From Kocuria sp. (GTDB lineage Bacteria > Actinomycetota > Actinomycetes > Actinomycetales > Micrococcaceae): 64,000 nucleotides of DNA. The stretch covers positions 46,613 through 110,612 of the forward strand of contig NZ_JAUNTS010000013.1 of assembly GCF_030538595.1 (NCBI RefSeq), in the 5' to 3' direction. Positions 15,986 through 23,774 of the stretch are shown here, piece after piece. Made by a program: the position numbers and the translations under genes. Below the pieces are notes generated by a model. It did not search any database, was not told the origin of the DNA, and worked only from the letters and a program-made list of their open reading frames with translations. Each line of letters begins with the position of its first letter. Positions within the stretch are counted from its first letter, which is position 1.

Positions 15986-16740
15986 CACGCGGCCTCCGTC
16001 TTCTCCGGCACCGGGTGAGCCGCCTTCACATCAGCCAGAGTGTCCATGAGCTGGGCGTAGCGGGCGCGGTCGGCCGCCTGCGCCTCCTCAGTCCAGGTGG
16101 CATGCGAGTGCACGGACATGGACCCCGCGGCGCGGTCCTCGAAGGTGAGCACGCGGGTTCCTTGGGCTGTGAGGCGCACCGTAGGGTTGAGCCCCAGCGC
16201 ATCCGCCGTGGCCCTGAACGCGGCCGTGGCGCTCATTCCGACCTCTGCCGGTTGCTGGCCTGGCTGCACACCCTGGGCCTTGCCCATCAGCCCACGGATG
16301 GAATCCCAGATCCCCGGGACGTGGTCGTGGAAACGGCCGGCGTCCACACCAGAGACACGCACCACCCGGCCACCAAACAGCGAACCGGCCTCGGAGACCG
16401 TGAGCCGTGATTCCGAGGTTGAGGCGTCACCGATCTTGCCTTGACGCACCTCAAACTCGATCTCGAACTCTTCCTCCTTGGAGGACTTGAAAGCGTTGAC
16501 GAGGTGCTGCATGTCGTCGCGGTGTACGGCCATCGAGGACAACTCGCCGCTGGTGCTGCTGACCAGGTCCACCACGGACACCAGCTGTGTGGTGTACCAC
16601 CCGGTGAGGATCAGCTGCCCGTCACCCGTGGTGTGCAGGTGAACACAGGACGCTTCCACGCTGTCCTTTACGGCCTTCGTGTGGGGGAGCACTGCACGCA
16701 CCCCCTGAATAAAGGCGATCTTCTCGACAAGGGCTTTCAT
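15985..16740 (-). CDS. DnaN-like sliding clamp candidate
   Basis: A 251-aa protein. MKALVEKIAFIQGVRAVLPHTKA, then CVHLHTTGDGQLILTGWYTTQLVSVVDL and a second round LTVSEAGSLFGGRVVRVSGVDAGRFHDHV recall the repeated strand-helix units of beta-clamp-like proteins, and actinophages encode short DnaN-like proteins at this place. No polymerase is seen nearby. The assignment is from pattern only; a DUF with another function is possible. Confidence 0.5.
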   Translation of the reverse strand: MKALVEKIAFIQGVRAVLPHTKAVKDSVEASCVHLHTTGDGQLILTGWYTTQLVSVVDLVSSTSGELSSMAVHRDDMQHLVNAFKSSKEEEFEIEFEVRQGKIGDASTSESRLTVSEAGSLFGGRVVRVSGVDAGRFHDHVPGIWDSIRGLMGKAQGVQPGQQPAEVGMSATAAFRATADALGLNPTVRLTAQGTRVLTFEDRAAGSMSVHSHATWTEEAQAADRARYAQLMDTLADVKAAHPVPEKTEAA

Positions 16741-16937
16741 GGTCTTTCCTCCTGTGCATCTGGGTTGTCCATCACGGTCAGTTTTTGGATCTGCCCACCG
16801 AAACCGCAGATCGCCCTCACACGGGCGTCAGGCGAGAAACCATCACCGATCTGCTTGGCCGCCCACTGGTGCAGATCCGCGAGCGCGAATCCTTGTTTCT
16901 TGTCTGTGGCTTCGGTGGTGACTTTGGGATTAGTCAC
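16737..16937 (-). CDS. Hypothetical phage protein, 66 aa
   Basis: MTNPKVTTEATDKKQGFALADLHQWAAKQIGDGFSPDARVRAICGFGGQIQKLTVMD. A short alpha-beta protein coupled by ATGA to both neighbours. The pattern of a helix followed by FSPDARVRAICGFGGQIQKLTV recurs in actinophage early regions; the function is unknown. Confidence 0.75.
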   Translation of the reverse strand: MTNPKVTTEATDKKQGFALADLHQWAAKQIGDGFSPDARVRAICGFGGQIQKLTVMDNPDAQEERP

Positions 16938-17227
16938 TGGTCGCCACCTCCAAGGGCGGCTTCCAAGGCGGCGCGGGCGAGTGCTGGTGCGTCCGAGAGG
17001 TATGACGCGGACCGGTCCAACAGTGCGTCCACAGATTCAGCGGCCCGCTCCACCATTTCGTCGGTGATGGCGGGGGATTCCTGTTCAGCTTGTAGGCGTT
17101 CGATCTCAGTGAGCGCGCCGCCGAGTAGGACAATTCCTTTGTCTATGTGGCGCATCATCTGTCTGCCGTAGACGGGGTCGCTGACCCAGCGTTTAGCGTT
17201 CTCGTGTTTCTCGGGTGTCCAGGTCAT
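16934..17227 (-). CDS. Hypothetical helical phage protein, 97 aa
   Basis: MTWTPEKHENAKRWVSDPVYGRQMMRHIDKGIVLL and an Ala-rich helical C-terminus (VERAAESVDALLDRSASYLS). It starts inside the ATGA overlap with the upstream gene and ends overlapping the next. No motif recognised. Confidence 0.72.
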   Translation of the reverse strand: MTWTPEKHENAKRWVSDPVYGRQMMRHIDKGIVLLGGALTEIERLQAEQESPAITDEMVERAAESVDALLDRSASYLSDAPALARAALEAALGGGDQ

Positions 17228-17517
17228 GACCGGACCCCCACGCGCTCGTATGTAGCTTCGAAGATTTCGCGCTTGCAGGGGTAGAACTCGCCTTGGGCGC
17301 CCTTGATGATGTAGTCCCCTGGGTTGGCCTTCATGGCCCCTTCGAGGGTTGGGATGTCGATCCAGTACGCAACGTCGGTATGATCGCTTGCTTTGGCTTC
17401 GGTTCCGATGCGACCGCCACACCACTTGGCTACCTCGGTCATCACAAGATGGTCAGCGTAAAAGCGCATAGCTTCGATGACGACGGGCTTCTTGCGGTAC
17501 TGCAATGGCTTGCTCAT
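17224..17517 (-). CDS. Conserved phage protein with GDYIIKG...GEFYPCK motif
   Basis: A 97-aa protein. MSKPLQYRKKPVVIEAMRF is followed by WCGGRIG and NPGDYIIKGAQGEFYPCKREIFEATYE. The PGD-x-I-I-K-G-x-x-G-E-F-Y-P-C-K signature is very widespread in phages and prophages of many hosts, without an assigned biochemical function. SD AGAGGAG before ATG 17517. Confidence 0.88.
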   Translation of the reverse strand: MSKPLQYRKKPVVIEAMRFYADHLVMTEVAKWCGGRIGTEAKASDHTDVAYWIDIPTLEGAMKANPGDYIIKGAQGEFYPCKREIFEATYERVGVRS

Positions 17518-17686
17518 GAGGTCTCCTCTTTCAGTTCTTGGTGTTCTCCGGTGATGATCCAGTGAGCAATGCGGATCGTGACTGCCTCCCCGCAGATGCC
17601 GGGGACGGTCGCGGACAGTTTGGAGACCGTTGCTGTAGCGACCTCCAGAGCCTCAATGCGATGGTGTCTTTGGCGTAGGTGGTCAT
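17514..17686 (-). pseudogene. Small gene with apparent frameshift
   Basis: The ATG at 17686 (GTCATGA overlap with the upstream gene) begins MTTYAKDTIA, a start shared by many small actinophage proteins, but its frame then gives a low-quality Arg/Ser/Pro-rich tail ending at 17531. The -1 frame from about 17656 reads IEALEVATATVSKL ... IRIAHWIITGEHQELKEETS, looks like real protein, and ends in an ATGA overlap with the next gene (stop at 17514-17516). A one-base indel, a sequencing error or an unrecognised recoding event would reconcile the two halves into one 57-aa protein. Confidence 0.5.
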
Positions 17687-18189
17687 GACGTGGTCTCCTT
17701 TGCCAGCAGCTGCGCGAGGTGGTCTCGCTCTTGGATGTCCTTCTGATGGGCCTTGTAGTGGTCCAGGTCCCGGTCGATGTTGTTGAGGCGGCCCGGGCGG
17801 GACAGGTCGCCGTGGTCCAGTGGGCCAGTTGGTGGCTCGAACCGTGGGGCCTCCCGGGCTATGCGCTCTTCTAGTTGGGCCAGGCGACGACGACGGGATG
17901 CCCGGATCCGGTTCGCACGCTCCACCGGGTCCTCCACCGGTTGCGGCCGCGTGGCCTTGTGCTGTGGCGGGTTGAACGGTTGGCCGTCGATGGTCCCGGT
18001 GCGGGCGTATTCGAGTGCGTTGGCGAGGTTCTGTTCCTGCCGGCGTGCTTCGTCCAGAACCCACGGCTGCATCGTCATGAACCCACCCAGGCCGTTGGGG
18101 CGGCGGAAGGTTTCAAGGCGTTCCCGGTCCGCCTTCGCTGCTGCGTGCAGCCGCTCCAGGTCACTGACGCGCTGGTCTGTTGCTGTCAT
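17683..18189 (-). CDS. Hypothetical coiled-coil phage protein, 168 aa
   Basis: A highly charged helical protein: DQRVSDLERLHAAAKADRERLETF, then RRRRLAQLEERIAREAPRF and LNNIDRDLDHYKAHQKDIQERDHLAQLL. These heptad-like stretches suggest a coiled coil. ATG 18189 shares the A of the preceding TGA. Function unknown. Confidence 0.72.
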   Translation of the reverse strand: MTATDQRVSDLERLHAAAKADRERLETFRRPNGLGGFMTMQPWVLDEARRQEQNLANALEYARTGTIDGQPFNPPQHKATRPQPVEDPVERANRIRASRRRRLAQLEERIAREAPRFEPPTGPLDHGDLSRPGRLNNIDRDLDHYKAHQKDIQERDHLAQLLAKETTS

Positions 18190-18377
18190 CACTGGTGTCC
18201 TTCCAGCTCCGTGTGGATGGCCTGCAAAGCCTCAATCAGGAGGGGGAGCGCGTCCGGTGCGATCTCGGCTACCGCTTCGGGTATGCGACCCGGGGCGCTG
18301 TCGATCAGCACCACGCCAGGGTTCACAGCGATGACCTCGATCACCTGGTTGTTTCCGAATCGCAGGACGTGCTTCAT
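18189..18377 (-). CDS. Hypothetical phage protein, 62 aa
   Basis: MKHVLRFGNNQVIEVIAVNPGVVLIDSAPGRIPEAVAEIAPDALPLLIEALQAIHTELEGHQ: an N-terminal beta hairpin followed by an amphipathic helix. It overlaps the methyltransferase stop by ATGA. No function assigned. Confidence 0.7.
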   Translation of the reverse strand: MKHVLRFGNNQVIEVIAVNPGVVLIDSAPGRIPEAVAEIAPDALPLLIEALQAIHTELEGHQ

Positions 18378-20098
18378 GCCGCCACCTCCAGGGATTCAGC
18401 AACACACCCGACTAGGTCACGGGCGGTTGGGGGAGTGACAGCGTTCCCTGCCATGCGGACCTTCTCCCGCTTGCTACCCAGCAGCACGTATGACTTTTCG
18501 AAGGCCATGGCCTGCTGGATCTCGGAGGGTGTGAGCATCCGGAAATGGCAGTCTTCGACCTCGATCGTCTGCCCCCGGGTCACCAGTGATTGGTGCCCGG
18601 CTGTAGTGATCGTCCGCGTCGGCTCGTGCACCGGGGTGGAGAGATGGGCTTCTCCTCCCGCAGGCTGGCCAAAGTTCCGCACGATCAGCGCGTGATGGTT
18701 GCCTGATGCTGTGACCGTGGACAGCGCATCCGATGATGGGCGTGCGTCTGAGCCGCCGCCACGTAGCTCAGCGATGAACGGCGGGAACGCCACGCCTTTT
18801 GACGCGGTGGTGTGCATGGTCTTGAAGGGTTCCGTGCCGTCCCACACGCGGTAATACCCGCCTTCGCGGCCGTGGGCAGGGTGGCTGGGGTCAGCGGCGT
18901 CGTAGGTGTTTCCGGCAGCCTCCAAATGCACCATCGGGGGGAATGCCACTCCTTCGGATTCCCTGGTGGTCCTGGTCCGCGCGGCCTCAGTCACGCTGTA
19001 CGCGGTCTCATTCCACGACCCACCTGCCGGGACAAGCAGCCCGGTCTCATTGCGAGTCGTCATAGTTCGGATCGGACCAGTCACAGACGCCGCGGCCTTC
19101 CCCTCCCGGCCCTCGACCGGAACGAGCAGCGATGCGTGGAGCCCACCGGCGACCATTGTTGGGGCGACCTCATGGACGGTGGAAGATCGGGAGACATCTG
19201 CTCCCGACACGTGATTGACAAGCAGTGGATCAACTGTGGCGGCGGTCCAGTACCTGTCGATCCCGGCCTGGATTCGGCGGATCGTTTTCTCCGCCAGAGG
19301 TCGAGTTCGGTCACCGATCCTGGTACCGGTGTCAGACCAATCAATGATGGACGCCGCCGGAATCCAGGCTGGTTCCACGATGCGGTTACGGCACTCCACC
19401 TGCGGGCACCGGTACACGTACTGCGCCCGGTACCGGCCCCACCGTTTGGCCGGGTTTTTGAAGGCTTGCATGGCCTCCACACGCCCATGGGTCGGGCACC
19501 ATGCCGGCGGGCGCTGCATGCGCTCCAGATCCGGCTTGCGGTTGCCCTTACGCCAAAACACCACGTACATCCGATCCCGTGACTGCGGGGCCGGGGCACC
19601 CAGCGCCCAGGCGTGCATGGAGTTCAACCACACGATCTGGTGGTGGTAGCCCAAGGAGTCCATGGCCATCAGCCACGCCTGGAAAGGCACCCAGTTCGCC
19701 GCCTCCACCACGTTCTCCACGATCACCGCCTGGTACTCGTGCACCTCCGTAAACCGCGGGACATCCCACATCGTCGCCCGCGAGCGCTGAGCCGCCTCAT
19801 CCGGCAAACCATCGCCGAAGAGGTCGAGCTGATTCGTCGACCTTTTCTTGCCCTTGGCAATGGAATGGTTAGTGCACTCAGGTGATGCCCAGAGGATGTC
19901 CGTGGTGGGGAAATACCGTGGGTCGATCTGTGTTAAGTCAGCGCAGATATGGTCCGCGTCGGGGTGGTTGGTGTTGTGGGTGTCCACGGCCAGCTGCCAG
20001 TGATTCGAGGCCACACGCACTGAGATCCCTGGGATCTGCACGGCACCAGTGGATGACCCTCCGGCACCACAAAACAGGTCTGTGAGGGTGATGCTCAT
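18374..20098 (-). CDS. DNA (cytosine-5) methyltransferase
   Basis: A 574-aa C5-MTase. Motif I is DLFCGAGGSSTGAVQIPG near residue 7; motif IV is ILWASPECTNHSIAKG, with Pro-Glu-Cys instead of the usual Pro-Pro-Cys but the catalytic Cys kept; motif VI is AVIVENVVEA; motif VIII is PQSRDRMYVVFW; motif X is GNAVTPPTARDLVG. Target recognition should lie in the roughly 250 residues with repeated RTMTT/RTRTT segments. A stand-alone phage methylase probably protects phage DNA from host restriction; no cognate nuclease is seen. Confidence 0.93.
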   Translation of the reverse strand: MSITLTDLFCGAGGSSTGAVQIPGISVRVASNHWQLAVDTHNTNHPDADHICADLTQIDPRYFPTTDILWASPECTNHSIAKGKKRSTNQLDLFGDGLPDEAAQRSRATMWDVPRFTEVHEYQAVIVENVVEAANWVPFQAWLMAMDSLGYHHQIVWLNSMHAWALGAPAPQSRDRMYVVFWRKGNRKPDLERMQRPPAWCPTHGRVEAMQAFKNPAKRWGRYRAQYVYRCPQVECRNRIVEPAWIPAASIIDWSDTGTRIGDRTRPLAEKTIRRIQAGIDRYWTAATVDPLLVNHVSGADVSRSSTVHEVAPTMVAGGLHASLLVPVEGREGKAAASVTGPIRTMTTRNETGLLVPAGGSWNETAYSVTEAARTRTTRESEGVAFPPMVHLEAAGNTYDAADPSHPAHGREGGYYRVWDGTEPFKTMHTTASKGVAFPPFIAELRGGGSDARPSSDALSTVTASGNHHALIVRNFGQPAGGEAHLSTPVHEPTRTITTAGHQSLVTRGQTIEVEDCHFRMLTPSEIQQAMAFEKSYVLLGSKREKVRMAGNAVTPPTARDLVGCVAESLEVAA

Positions 20099-20472
20099 GG
20101 GGTGTCACCTCCTGTCGGGAATAGCTCGGGCTGGTCGTGGCCCGGGTTGGGTGTTTTGGGTAGGGGCGCGATGTACGGGCGGGTGGCGCTGGTGGCGACA
20201 ACCTGGTGGGTTGCCATGTCGGCCAAGGACTGGCCGGCGAGCAGGCGTTCGTAGGCGGTGCGGACTGTGTGCCACAGCCAGGTGTGCTCGTCCCGTGTGA
20301 GGGGCCGGTCCGTGAGATATGGGCGGATGATCGCGGCACCGTCATGGTCGAGGGACGCCACGGTCTCGAAAGCTCGGCGTTTGCCGCTCATCTCAACGGA
20401 CAGGGATCCTGTGCGGGAGCCGTGAACAACGGCACGTTCACCGGGTTGTGGCCTGTACGGATCGGCGCTCAT
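20095..20472 (-). CDS. Hypothetical phage protein, 125 aa
   Basis: MSADPYRPQPGERAVVHGSRTGSLSVEMSGKRRAFETVASLDHDG, a short beta domain, followed by a helical segment TRDEHTWLWHTVRTAYERLLAGQSLADMATHQV. ATG 20472 is inside an ATGA overlap with the preceding gene, which decides the start over a possible one three codons upstream. Function unknown. Confidence 0.72.
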   Translation of the reverse strand: MSADPYRPQPGERAVVHGSRTGSLSVEMSGKRRAFETVASLDHDGAAIIRPYLTDRPLTRDEHTWLWHTVRTAYERLLAGQSLADMATHQVVATSATRPYIAPLPKTPNPGHDQPELFPTGGDTP

Positions 20473-20705
20473 GCCCACCACCGCTTCTCGGTTGGGATGA
20501 TGAGGTTGCGTAGGTTGGCCGTAGTCACGTACCGAACCTCGTCCGCGTAGAACTTCCCGAAGGTCTTGATGAAGGGCCTTGCCATGCGCGGATCCCGGTC
20601 ATAGCGTGCCCACGCGCGAACGGTCTTTACGAGCTGCTTGGTCACATAAGCGTTACCCAGGACTAGAGCTTTCACGCGAACCCGTGTGCTGCAGGTGCAG
20701 ATCAT
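20469..20705 (-). CDS. Hypothetical basic phage protein, 78 aa
   Basis: MICTCSTRVRVKALVLGNAYVTKQLVKTVRAWARYDRDPRMARPFIKTFGKFYADEVRYV. Strongly basic, with an N-terminal CTC motif. Coupled to its neighbours by ATGA overlaps. A nucleic-acid-binding role is conceivable from charge alone. Confidence 0.7.
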   Translation of the reverse strand: MICTCSTRVRVKALVLGNAYVTKQLVKTVRAWARYDRDPRMARPFIKTFGKFYADEVRYVTTANLRNLIIPTEKRWWA

Positions 20706-21310
20706 GGTCGGGCCCCTTTCAAATGTTTGGTGGCGGTGATGCCGTGCTCCCGCTCGGCGTGCTCCGCCAGAGCAGTGAGGACTTCATCTGTTGTGTCCGC
20801 CGTTGATGAGTACGCGCACCACACGCAGGACATCCGCACAGCAGTGCCGTCCTCGGACATACGCAGGGTTGTTCGCTGCTGGTAGGCGCGCCGCACGGCT
20901 TGTGCCTCACGCATTTGCTCACCAGTGCTCGCCAAGATGTTTGCCATTTCGGTCTGAATGCGCCTGACCCGCAGCATCGACTGATTCGCAACCGTCGCTG
21001 CGGTGTTGCGTTCCACCAGGAGGCGATGCACCCGCTTCTGGGCTTCCTCGGGCAGGTCATCAACCCACTTCAGATCGGCGCTTTCACTAGGGCGGGTAGC
21101 CCCATACCGGTAATGCTGATCACCCACGGGACCCACCCCGGCCGGTGTCACATCAGCAGCCGCGTCATCCACCGGCATCCACAGATGCAGACCCAGCAGC
21201 AACAACGCGGTCAGGAAAAACAGCACCACCAGGGTGGCGCCAGCCAACACCACACCCATCAGGAGGACGACGGCGACCACAGCGGCCGCCGGCGCCAGTA
21301 CGCTCAGCAT
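20702..21310 (-). CDS. Phage membrane protein with two N-terminal helices
   Basis: A 202-aa protein. Residues 1-45 are two hydrophobic segments (VLAPAAAVVAVVLLMGVVLAG and LVVLFFLTALLLLGLHLWM); the remainder is a soluble helical tail with VNERNTAATVANQS-like repeats and a possible zinc site, CVWCAYSSTADTTDEVLTALAEHAEREHG (C-x2-C ... H-x3-H). A membrane-anchored zinc finger of unknown role. Confidence 0.7.
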   Translation of the reverse strand: MLSVLAPAAAVVAVVLLMGVVLAGATLVVLFFLTALLLLGLHLWMPVDDAAADVTPAGVGPVGDQHYRYGATRPSESADLKWVDDLPEEAQKRVHRLLVERNTAATVANQSMLRVRRIQTEMANILASTGEQMREAQAVRRAYQQRTTLRMSEDGTAVRMSCVWCAYSSTADTTDEVLTALAEHAEREHGITATKHLKGARP

Positions 21311-21684
21311 TCGGGCACCTCCGTCTCCACATCAGCGTCCGAGCGGAACACAGCGGCCTGCATCTGCGTCGCCCACTCCATGGCGCGGTCCCGGTCCCAG
21401 GTCTTAAACACCGGCAAGCTGGGAGCCCCAGGCTGGGCGACCACCACAAACCAAATGCCGGCGTACACGGGATCCGTGAAACCCCCGTCAGCGAAATGCA
21501 CCTGCGAGCTTCTGACACGCAGCCTCGTGTACGGGCTGGTCGAGACCTTCTCTGTGCCGTCCGGGCCATCCCAGGAGACCAGCACCGTGCGGGGCTGATC
21601 GTCACCGAACCGGTTGGATTCCTCGATCTTGTCCAGCACCCGCTGCACGTCAGCGGGCTTGATATGGACTGGTGGGACGCTCAT
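21304..21684 (-). CDS. Hypothetical phage protein, 126 aa
   Basis: MSVPPVHIKPADVQRVLDKIEESNRFGDD followed by alternating strands (RTVLVSWDG, VYAGIWFVVVAQP) and a helix DRAMEWATQMQAAVF. No motif. Coupled to the following membrane protein gene. Confidence 0.7.
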   Translation of the reverse strand: MSVPPVHIKPADVQRVLDKIEESNRFGDDQPRTVLVSWDGPDGTEKVSTSPYTRLRVRSSQVHFADGGFTDPVYAGIWFVVVAQPGAPSLPVFKTWDRDRAMEWATQMQAAVFRSDADVETEVPEC

Positions 21685-22085
21685 GCCGCCACCTCCGACA
21701 CATGCCCATGGACCTCCACCGGGTGGTCACGCTCGACCATGACCGCTCTGACCCCCGTGCGGTCCCGCACATACAGCAGGGCTTTCTCCACGGCTCCGTG
21801 GTCAGACAGGATCATCACGTCATGAGCCGACATCAGGACACCGATGTGCTCACACAACTCACCCGCGTTGGTGTGGGTCAGGGCCACCCACTCATCACGG
21901 CACCCCACCAGAGCCGAGGCCCGCACCGTCGGTACCGACGGCGCGGCGCCCTGATGTTCCTGCTCACCGGATTCGTCTCGGCCCAGGTGCGCCCGGCACT
22001 CCCGCACGGCAGCGACCACCAGTGGCACCATCACAGGTGCAGCGGTGAGAAAAAACAGGGTGGTATCCCATTCGAGAGGGATCAT
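21681..22085 (-). CDS. Phage membrane-anchored hypothetical protein
   Basis: A 134-aa protein with one N-terminal transmembrane segment (LFFLTAAPVMVPLVVAAVREC) and a soluble C-terminus. The ATG at 22085 is chosen because GAAGGAG lies eight bases upstream; the frame is open further back without a ribosome site. Function unknown. Confidence 0.7.
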   Translation of the reverse strand: MIPLEWDTTLFFLTAAPVMVPLVVAAVRECRAHLGRDESGEQEHQGAAPSVPTVRASALVGCRDEWVALTHTNAGELCEHIGVLMSAHDVMILSDHGAVEKALLYVRDRTGVRAVMVERDHPVEVHGHVSEVAA

Positions 22086-22155
22086 CGGTACACTCCTTCT
22101 TGTGTGAACTTCGGTTCTCTGGCCGTCTCCTGTTGCATCCAGGAGGCGGCCGTTT

Positions 22156-22557
22156 TCATGCGGTCTTCCTATGCGCAGCACGCGACCTGGCTGTCGTACG
22201 AAACGGGTCAGGGTTGGCCGGTTGCGGGGGAGTAGCCCAGTCGGGGGCCGGGGAAGGGGTCACCGACTGGGACGGCTTCGGTTTCGGTTTCGGGGTGCTC
22301 TCGGCCTTCGGTGCCTTCGTGCCCCGCGAGCGCGGCATCCCCGTCACCTCGGACGCCATTTCCACGGCGTCAAGGTTTGGTACACCCTGGGCTTTCAGGA
22401 CTCCGACGATTTGCAGCCGCGTGAACCGCATCGCCTGACGGGCTCCGCGGGTGTGGTCTAGCCGGTTGCGTTTCACCAGACGACGGACAGCGCCGCCAGA
22501 GATCCCCATGACCTCACCCAGCTCATCGGCTGTGACGAACAGCTTGGGGGCAGTCAT
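22156..22557 (-). CDS. Excisionase-like winged helix-turn-helix protein
   Basis: A 133-aa protein. Residues 1-65 (LFVTADELGEVMGISGGAVRRLVKRNRLDHTRGARQAMRFTRLQIVGVLKAQG) match the MerR/excisionase-type winged helix: helix-turn-helix, wing, then a helix. The C-terminal half is a Pro/Lys/Ala-rich tail (KPKPKPSQS). It is the second gene of the leftward early operon and could be an excisionase/directionality factor or an early regulator. Confidence 0.65.
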   Translation of the reverse strand: MTAPKLFVTADELGEVMGISGGAVRRLVKRNRLDHTRGARQAMRFTRLQIVGVLKAQGVPNLDAVEMASEVTGMPRSRGTKAPKAESTPKPKPKPSQSVTPSPAPDWATPPQPANPDPFRTTARSRAAHRKTA

Positions 22558-22823
22558 CACGCCGCCACCTTCCGCGGATTACTAACTCGACGGCCTGATA
22601 GCCCTGACTCGATGGACTTCTTGGCCACGAAAATTGATCCCTGGGGCGCGTTCAGAACCTCCTCGATGGCCTGAGCCAATCGGGGAGTGCAGCTCTTACG
22701 CCTGCCATTGAGCAGTTGGTAGATGAACTGGCGTGAGCAACCCGCGTAATCAGCCAGTCGTGCCTGCGGTATCCCTCGGTGTTCCATGTGCCCTCTGAGG
22801 GCACCGGGGTCGATGAGTTCCAT
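22557..22823 (-). CDS. Cro-like helix-turn-helix regulator
   Basis: An 88-aa protein, MELIDPGALRGHMEHRGIPQARLADYAGCSRQFIYQLLNGRRKSCTPRLAQAIEEVLNAPQGSIF, a clear XRE-type helix-turn-helix (recognition helix SRQFIYQLLNGRR). It is the first gene transcribed leftward from the divergent control region, opposite the repressor gene, the Cro position. ATG 22823 has GAAGGG eight bases upstream; the frame runs 15 codons further back. Confidence 0.8.
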   Translation of the reverse strand: MELIDPGALRGHMEHRGIPQARLADYAGCSRQFIYQLLNGRRKSCTPRLAQAIEEVLNAPQGSIFVAKKSIESGLSGRRVSNPRKVAA

Positions 22824-23086
22824 CCACTTACCCTTCGCTAGTGCTCGCCTTCGATGCGTTGCCATCATCTTCCATCCTCGCTTTCCTTGTTGTCAAGCAT
22901 CGTAGTGTTTCATGACCTATCTTGCTTGACATTTGCGAGCGCGTCAAGCATCTCGAAATCCCCGTAATGACTGCCATTGTGGTTGCTGGGCAGGTGGTTC
23001 TAGGTGACAAGCGTTGTCGTCAATTACTGTTGGACTGCTTGACACCTGGCGTGTCGCCACGGTGGCGCGCGGTTTACCACTCACCC
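22824..23086. promoter_or_regulatory. Divergent immunity control region with four TGTCAAGCA sites
   Basis: Between the leftward Cro-like gene and the rightward repressor gene the nonamer TGTCAAGCA occurs at 22891-22899 (+), 22923-22931 (-), 22942-22950 (+, one mismatch, CGTCAAGCA) and 23036-23044 (-). A related near-palindrome GACAAGCGTTGTC lies at about 23006. Several copies contain or abut TTGACA-like hexamers, so a bound regulator would cover -35 boxes. Half-sites of this kind, in both orientations between cI-like and cro-like genes, are expected operators. Confidence 0.7.
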
Positions 23087-23773
23087 ATGGTTGGAGACAT
23101 GCACGCACTCGGTCGCTACTTGCTTACTCAGATGGATGCGCAGAACATGCGCACGGCGGAGCTGATCCGCCTGTCTGGGCTGTCCAAGCAGACGATCTAC
23201 AACCTCATTAATGACCCCCGCGACCACATGGACCAAACGCCTCAGCGCAAAACTGTTACAGGGCTGGCCAAGGCTTTGGGGGTCTCTGAGGTGCAGATCT
23301 TGACTGAGTCTGCCCGGGCCATCGGAGTTCCCATCGGGGACGACCGAGACAGCCTCCGGGATGCCAGCAACGAAGAGCTGCTGCGCGTCGTGCTCTCGCG
23401 CATGACCGACCCCGAGGAGAGTGATGGCCGTGGAAAAGCCGCCTCCATGAACCAGTCCGCCGGAGACCCCGGCGGGAACAACCCCACCACCACACAACCT
23501 GACCCCGGGGTCGGACCCGCCCCCGAGCCCGCCTCCGACGTCGTTGATGACCTCGCCACCCGCCGCGCTCATCGCAACACCACCCGCGAGCGCGCCGGGG
23601 TGGTTGAGCCTGTGGGTGCGGTGGGTTTGGGGGAGTGGGTTGATGACGATGATGGTGATGCGTTGCCTGATGATCTGGCGGCTTATGCGGGGTACTCGGA
23701 GGGTATGCGTGTGAGGGACGCGATTGACGCCGCGGGTGAAGAATCCCAGGATCCTGAAGGGAAGGATGACTGA
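23087..23773 (+). CDS. Immunity repressor (XRE-type)
   Basis: A 228-aa protein. Residues 1-80 (MVGDMHALGRYLLTQMDAQNMRTAELIRLSGLSKQTIYNLINDP ... GLAKALGVSEVQILTESARAIG) are an XRE helix-turn-helix with recognition helix SKQTIYNLIND. The C-terminal part is Pro/Asp/Gly-rich with an acidic end and no visible LexA-type protease site. Start at ATG 23087, or 23099; neither has a strong ribosome site, so it may be leaderless. As the first rightward gene opposite Cro, it is the likely lysogeny repressor. Confidence 0.78.
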   Translation: MVGDMHALGRYLLTQMDAQNMRTAELIRLSGLSKQTIYNLINDPRDHMDQTPQRKTVTGLAKALGVSEVQILTESARAIGVPIGDDRDSLRDASNEELLRVVLSRMTDPEESDGRGKAASMNQSAGDPGGNNPTTTQPDPGVGPAPEPASDVVDDLATRRAHRNTTRERAGVVEPVGAVGLGEWVDDDDGDALPDDLAAYAGYSEGMRVRDAIDAAGEESQDPEGKDD

Positions 23774-23774
23774 T

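Noticed and set aside
23006..23020. GACAAGCGTTGTC as a fifth TGTCAAGCA operator
   Set aside because: It has two mismatches to the nonamer and its own different symmetry; kept only as a possible separate site.
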